Assembly (NCBI RefSeq): GCF_046000175.1
Contig: NZ_JBEOMB010000028.1
Coordinates: 1-64,000, forward strand
Direction of reading: 5' to 3'
Length of the DNA: 64,000 nucleotides
Source of the DNA: Rhodoplanes sp046000175
Lineage (GTDB): Bacteria > Pseudomonadota > Alphaproteobacteria > Rhizobiales > Xanthobacteraceae
Part shown: piece by piece, positions 63,671-64,000 of the stretch
Layout: each line of letters opens with the position of its first letter
How positions within the stretch are numbered: the first letter of the stretch is position 1
Notes under the pieces: generated by a model
The model's input: only the letters and a program-made list of their open reading frames with translations
The model's database searches: none
What the model was told of the DNA's origin: nothing
Position numbers and translations under genes: made by a program

Positions 63671-64000
63671 CTACTTCGCGTGCAGCGGCTTCAGGGCGCC
63701 GGCCCACTTGTGCAGCTCGTCCAGGACCTCCTTGACGGCGCCGGCCTGGATGTCGTTCGGCGTGAAGACGCCCTCCTTGATCTGCGGGAAGACGAACGGG
63801 ATCACCACCGCCTCCAGGATCGGCATCACCTTGAGCGTGGTGAGGATCTGCTTGGTCATCTGCACGGCCCGGATGCCGCCCGAGACGCCGCCGTAGCTGA
63901 CGAAGGCGGCCGGCTTGTAGTTCCACTCCGAGTAGACGTAGTTCAGCGCGTTGAGGAGCGCCGGGGTGGGGCCGAAATTGTACTCCGGGGTGACGAACAC
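63671..64000 (-). CDS. NADPH-dependent FMN reductase, C-terminal fragment cut by window edge
   Basis: 109 residues visible, running off the right edge, so the N-terminal glycine-rich FMN loop is missing. The visible part begins MFVTPEYNFGPTPALLNALNY, where TPEYN-x-G-x-x-x-x-LKNA-like sequence and SYGGVSGGIRA are hallmarks of the NADPH-dependent FMN reductase (flavodoxin-like) family. It transfers electrons from NADPH to FMN or quinones. It is convergent with ecm. Confidence 0.88.
   Translation of the reverse strand: MFVTPEYNFGPTPALLNALNYVYSEWNYKPAAFVSYGGVSGGIRAVQMTKQILTTLKVMPILEAVVIPFVFPQIKEGVFTPNDIQAGAVKEVLDELHKWAGALKPLHAK

Overview
The window is chromosomal DNA of very high GC content from an alphaproteobacterium, most likely of the Hyphomicrobiales (Rhizobiales; Rhodoplanes, Rhodopseudomonas or Bradyrhizobium-like). 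The evidence is the order rpmH-rnpA-yidC-engB-...-argB, a complete pair of ethylmalonyl-CoA pathway genes (ccr, ecm), abundant TRAP and ABC uptake systems, and several families of short intergenic palindromes of the kind common in that order. The genus is an inference. No phage, transposase, CRISPR array or rRNA operon is visible.

Layout. Positions 1-2.6 kb hold a truncated GDP-mannose dehydratase gene (gmd), the heptose-phosphate genes gmhB and gmhA, and a 2H-phosphoesterase-like protein (DUF1045). Next come tRNA-Arg(ACG), an orphan sensor kinase and the ribosome/membrane-biogenesis block rpmH-rnpA-yidC-engB, then DUF423, a PfkB-type sugar kinase and argB. A B12-binding radical SAM gene stands alone at 11.4-13.0 kb.

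13-20 kb is a catabolic block around an IclR regulator: a DUF6282 hydrolase-like gene, quinone oxidoreductase, MaoC dehydratase, acyl-CoA ligase and SDR. Two similar IclR-type palindromes lie in front of it. 20-24.7 kb is a second catabolic unit: a GntR/FCD regulator divergent from a 3-hydroxyacid-type SDR, a 44-residue membrane peptide, a sodium:solute symporter and a beta-keto acid cleavage enzyme (DUF849). fabI and recQ follow. 29-34 kb holds a UbiD-type decarboxylase and a three-gene TRAP transporter that share a short upstream motif. 34-40 kb holds an ECF sigma factor, an MBL-fold hydrolase, an ABC importer ATPase and permease lacking a binding protein, an extensin-like protein and a frameshifted TetR gene with its probable operator. 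40-46.6 kb has a TPR protein, secA, a parvulin isomerase and a ComB-like phosphatase. 46.9-51.8 kb is a TAXI-type TRAP system with a LigI-like amidohydrolase.

51.9-63.6 kb is the central-carbon region: two complete PEP carboxylase genes in tandem, crotonyl-CoA carboxylase/reductase, a GT87-type membrane protein, a GlsB-like peptide and ethylmalonyl-CoA mutase. Together they fit acetyl-CoA assimilation through the ethylmalonyl-CoA pathway with C3-to-C4 anaplerosis. A truncated NADPH-dependent FMN reductase gene closes the window.

The items most worth following are the tandem ppc genes whose products both lack residues matching the E. coli aspartate-inhibitor site, the symporter/BKACE operon with its tiny membrane peptide, the paired regulatory palindromes, and the dispersed palindrome families.
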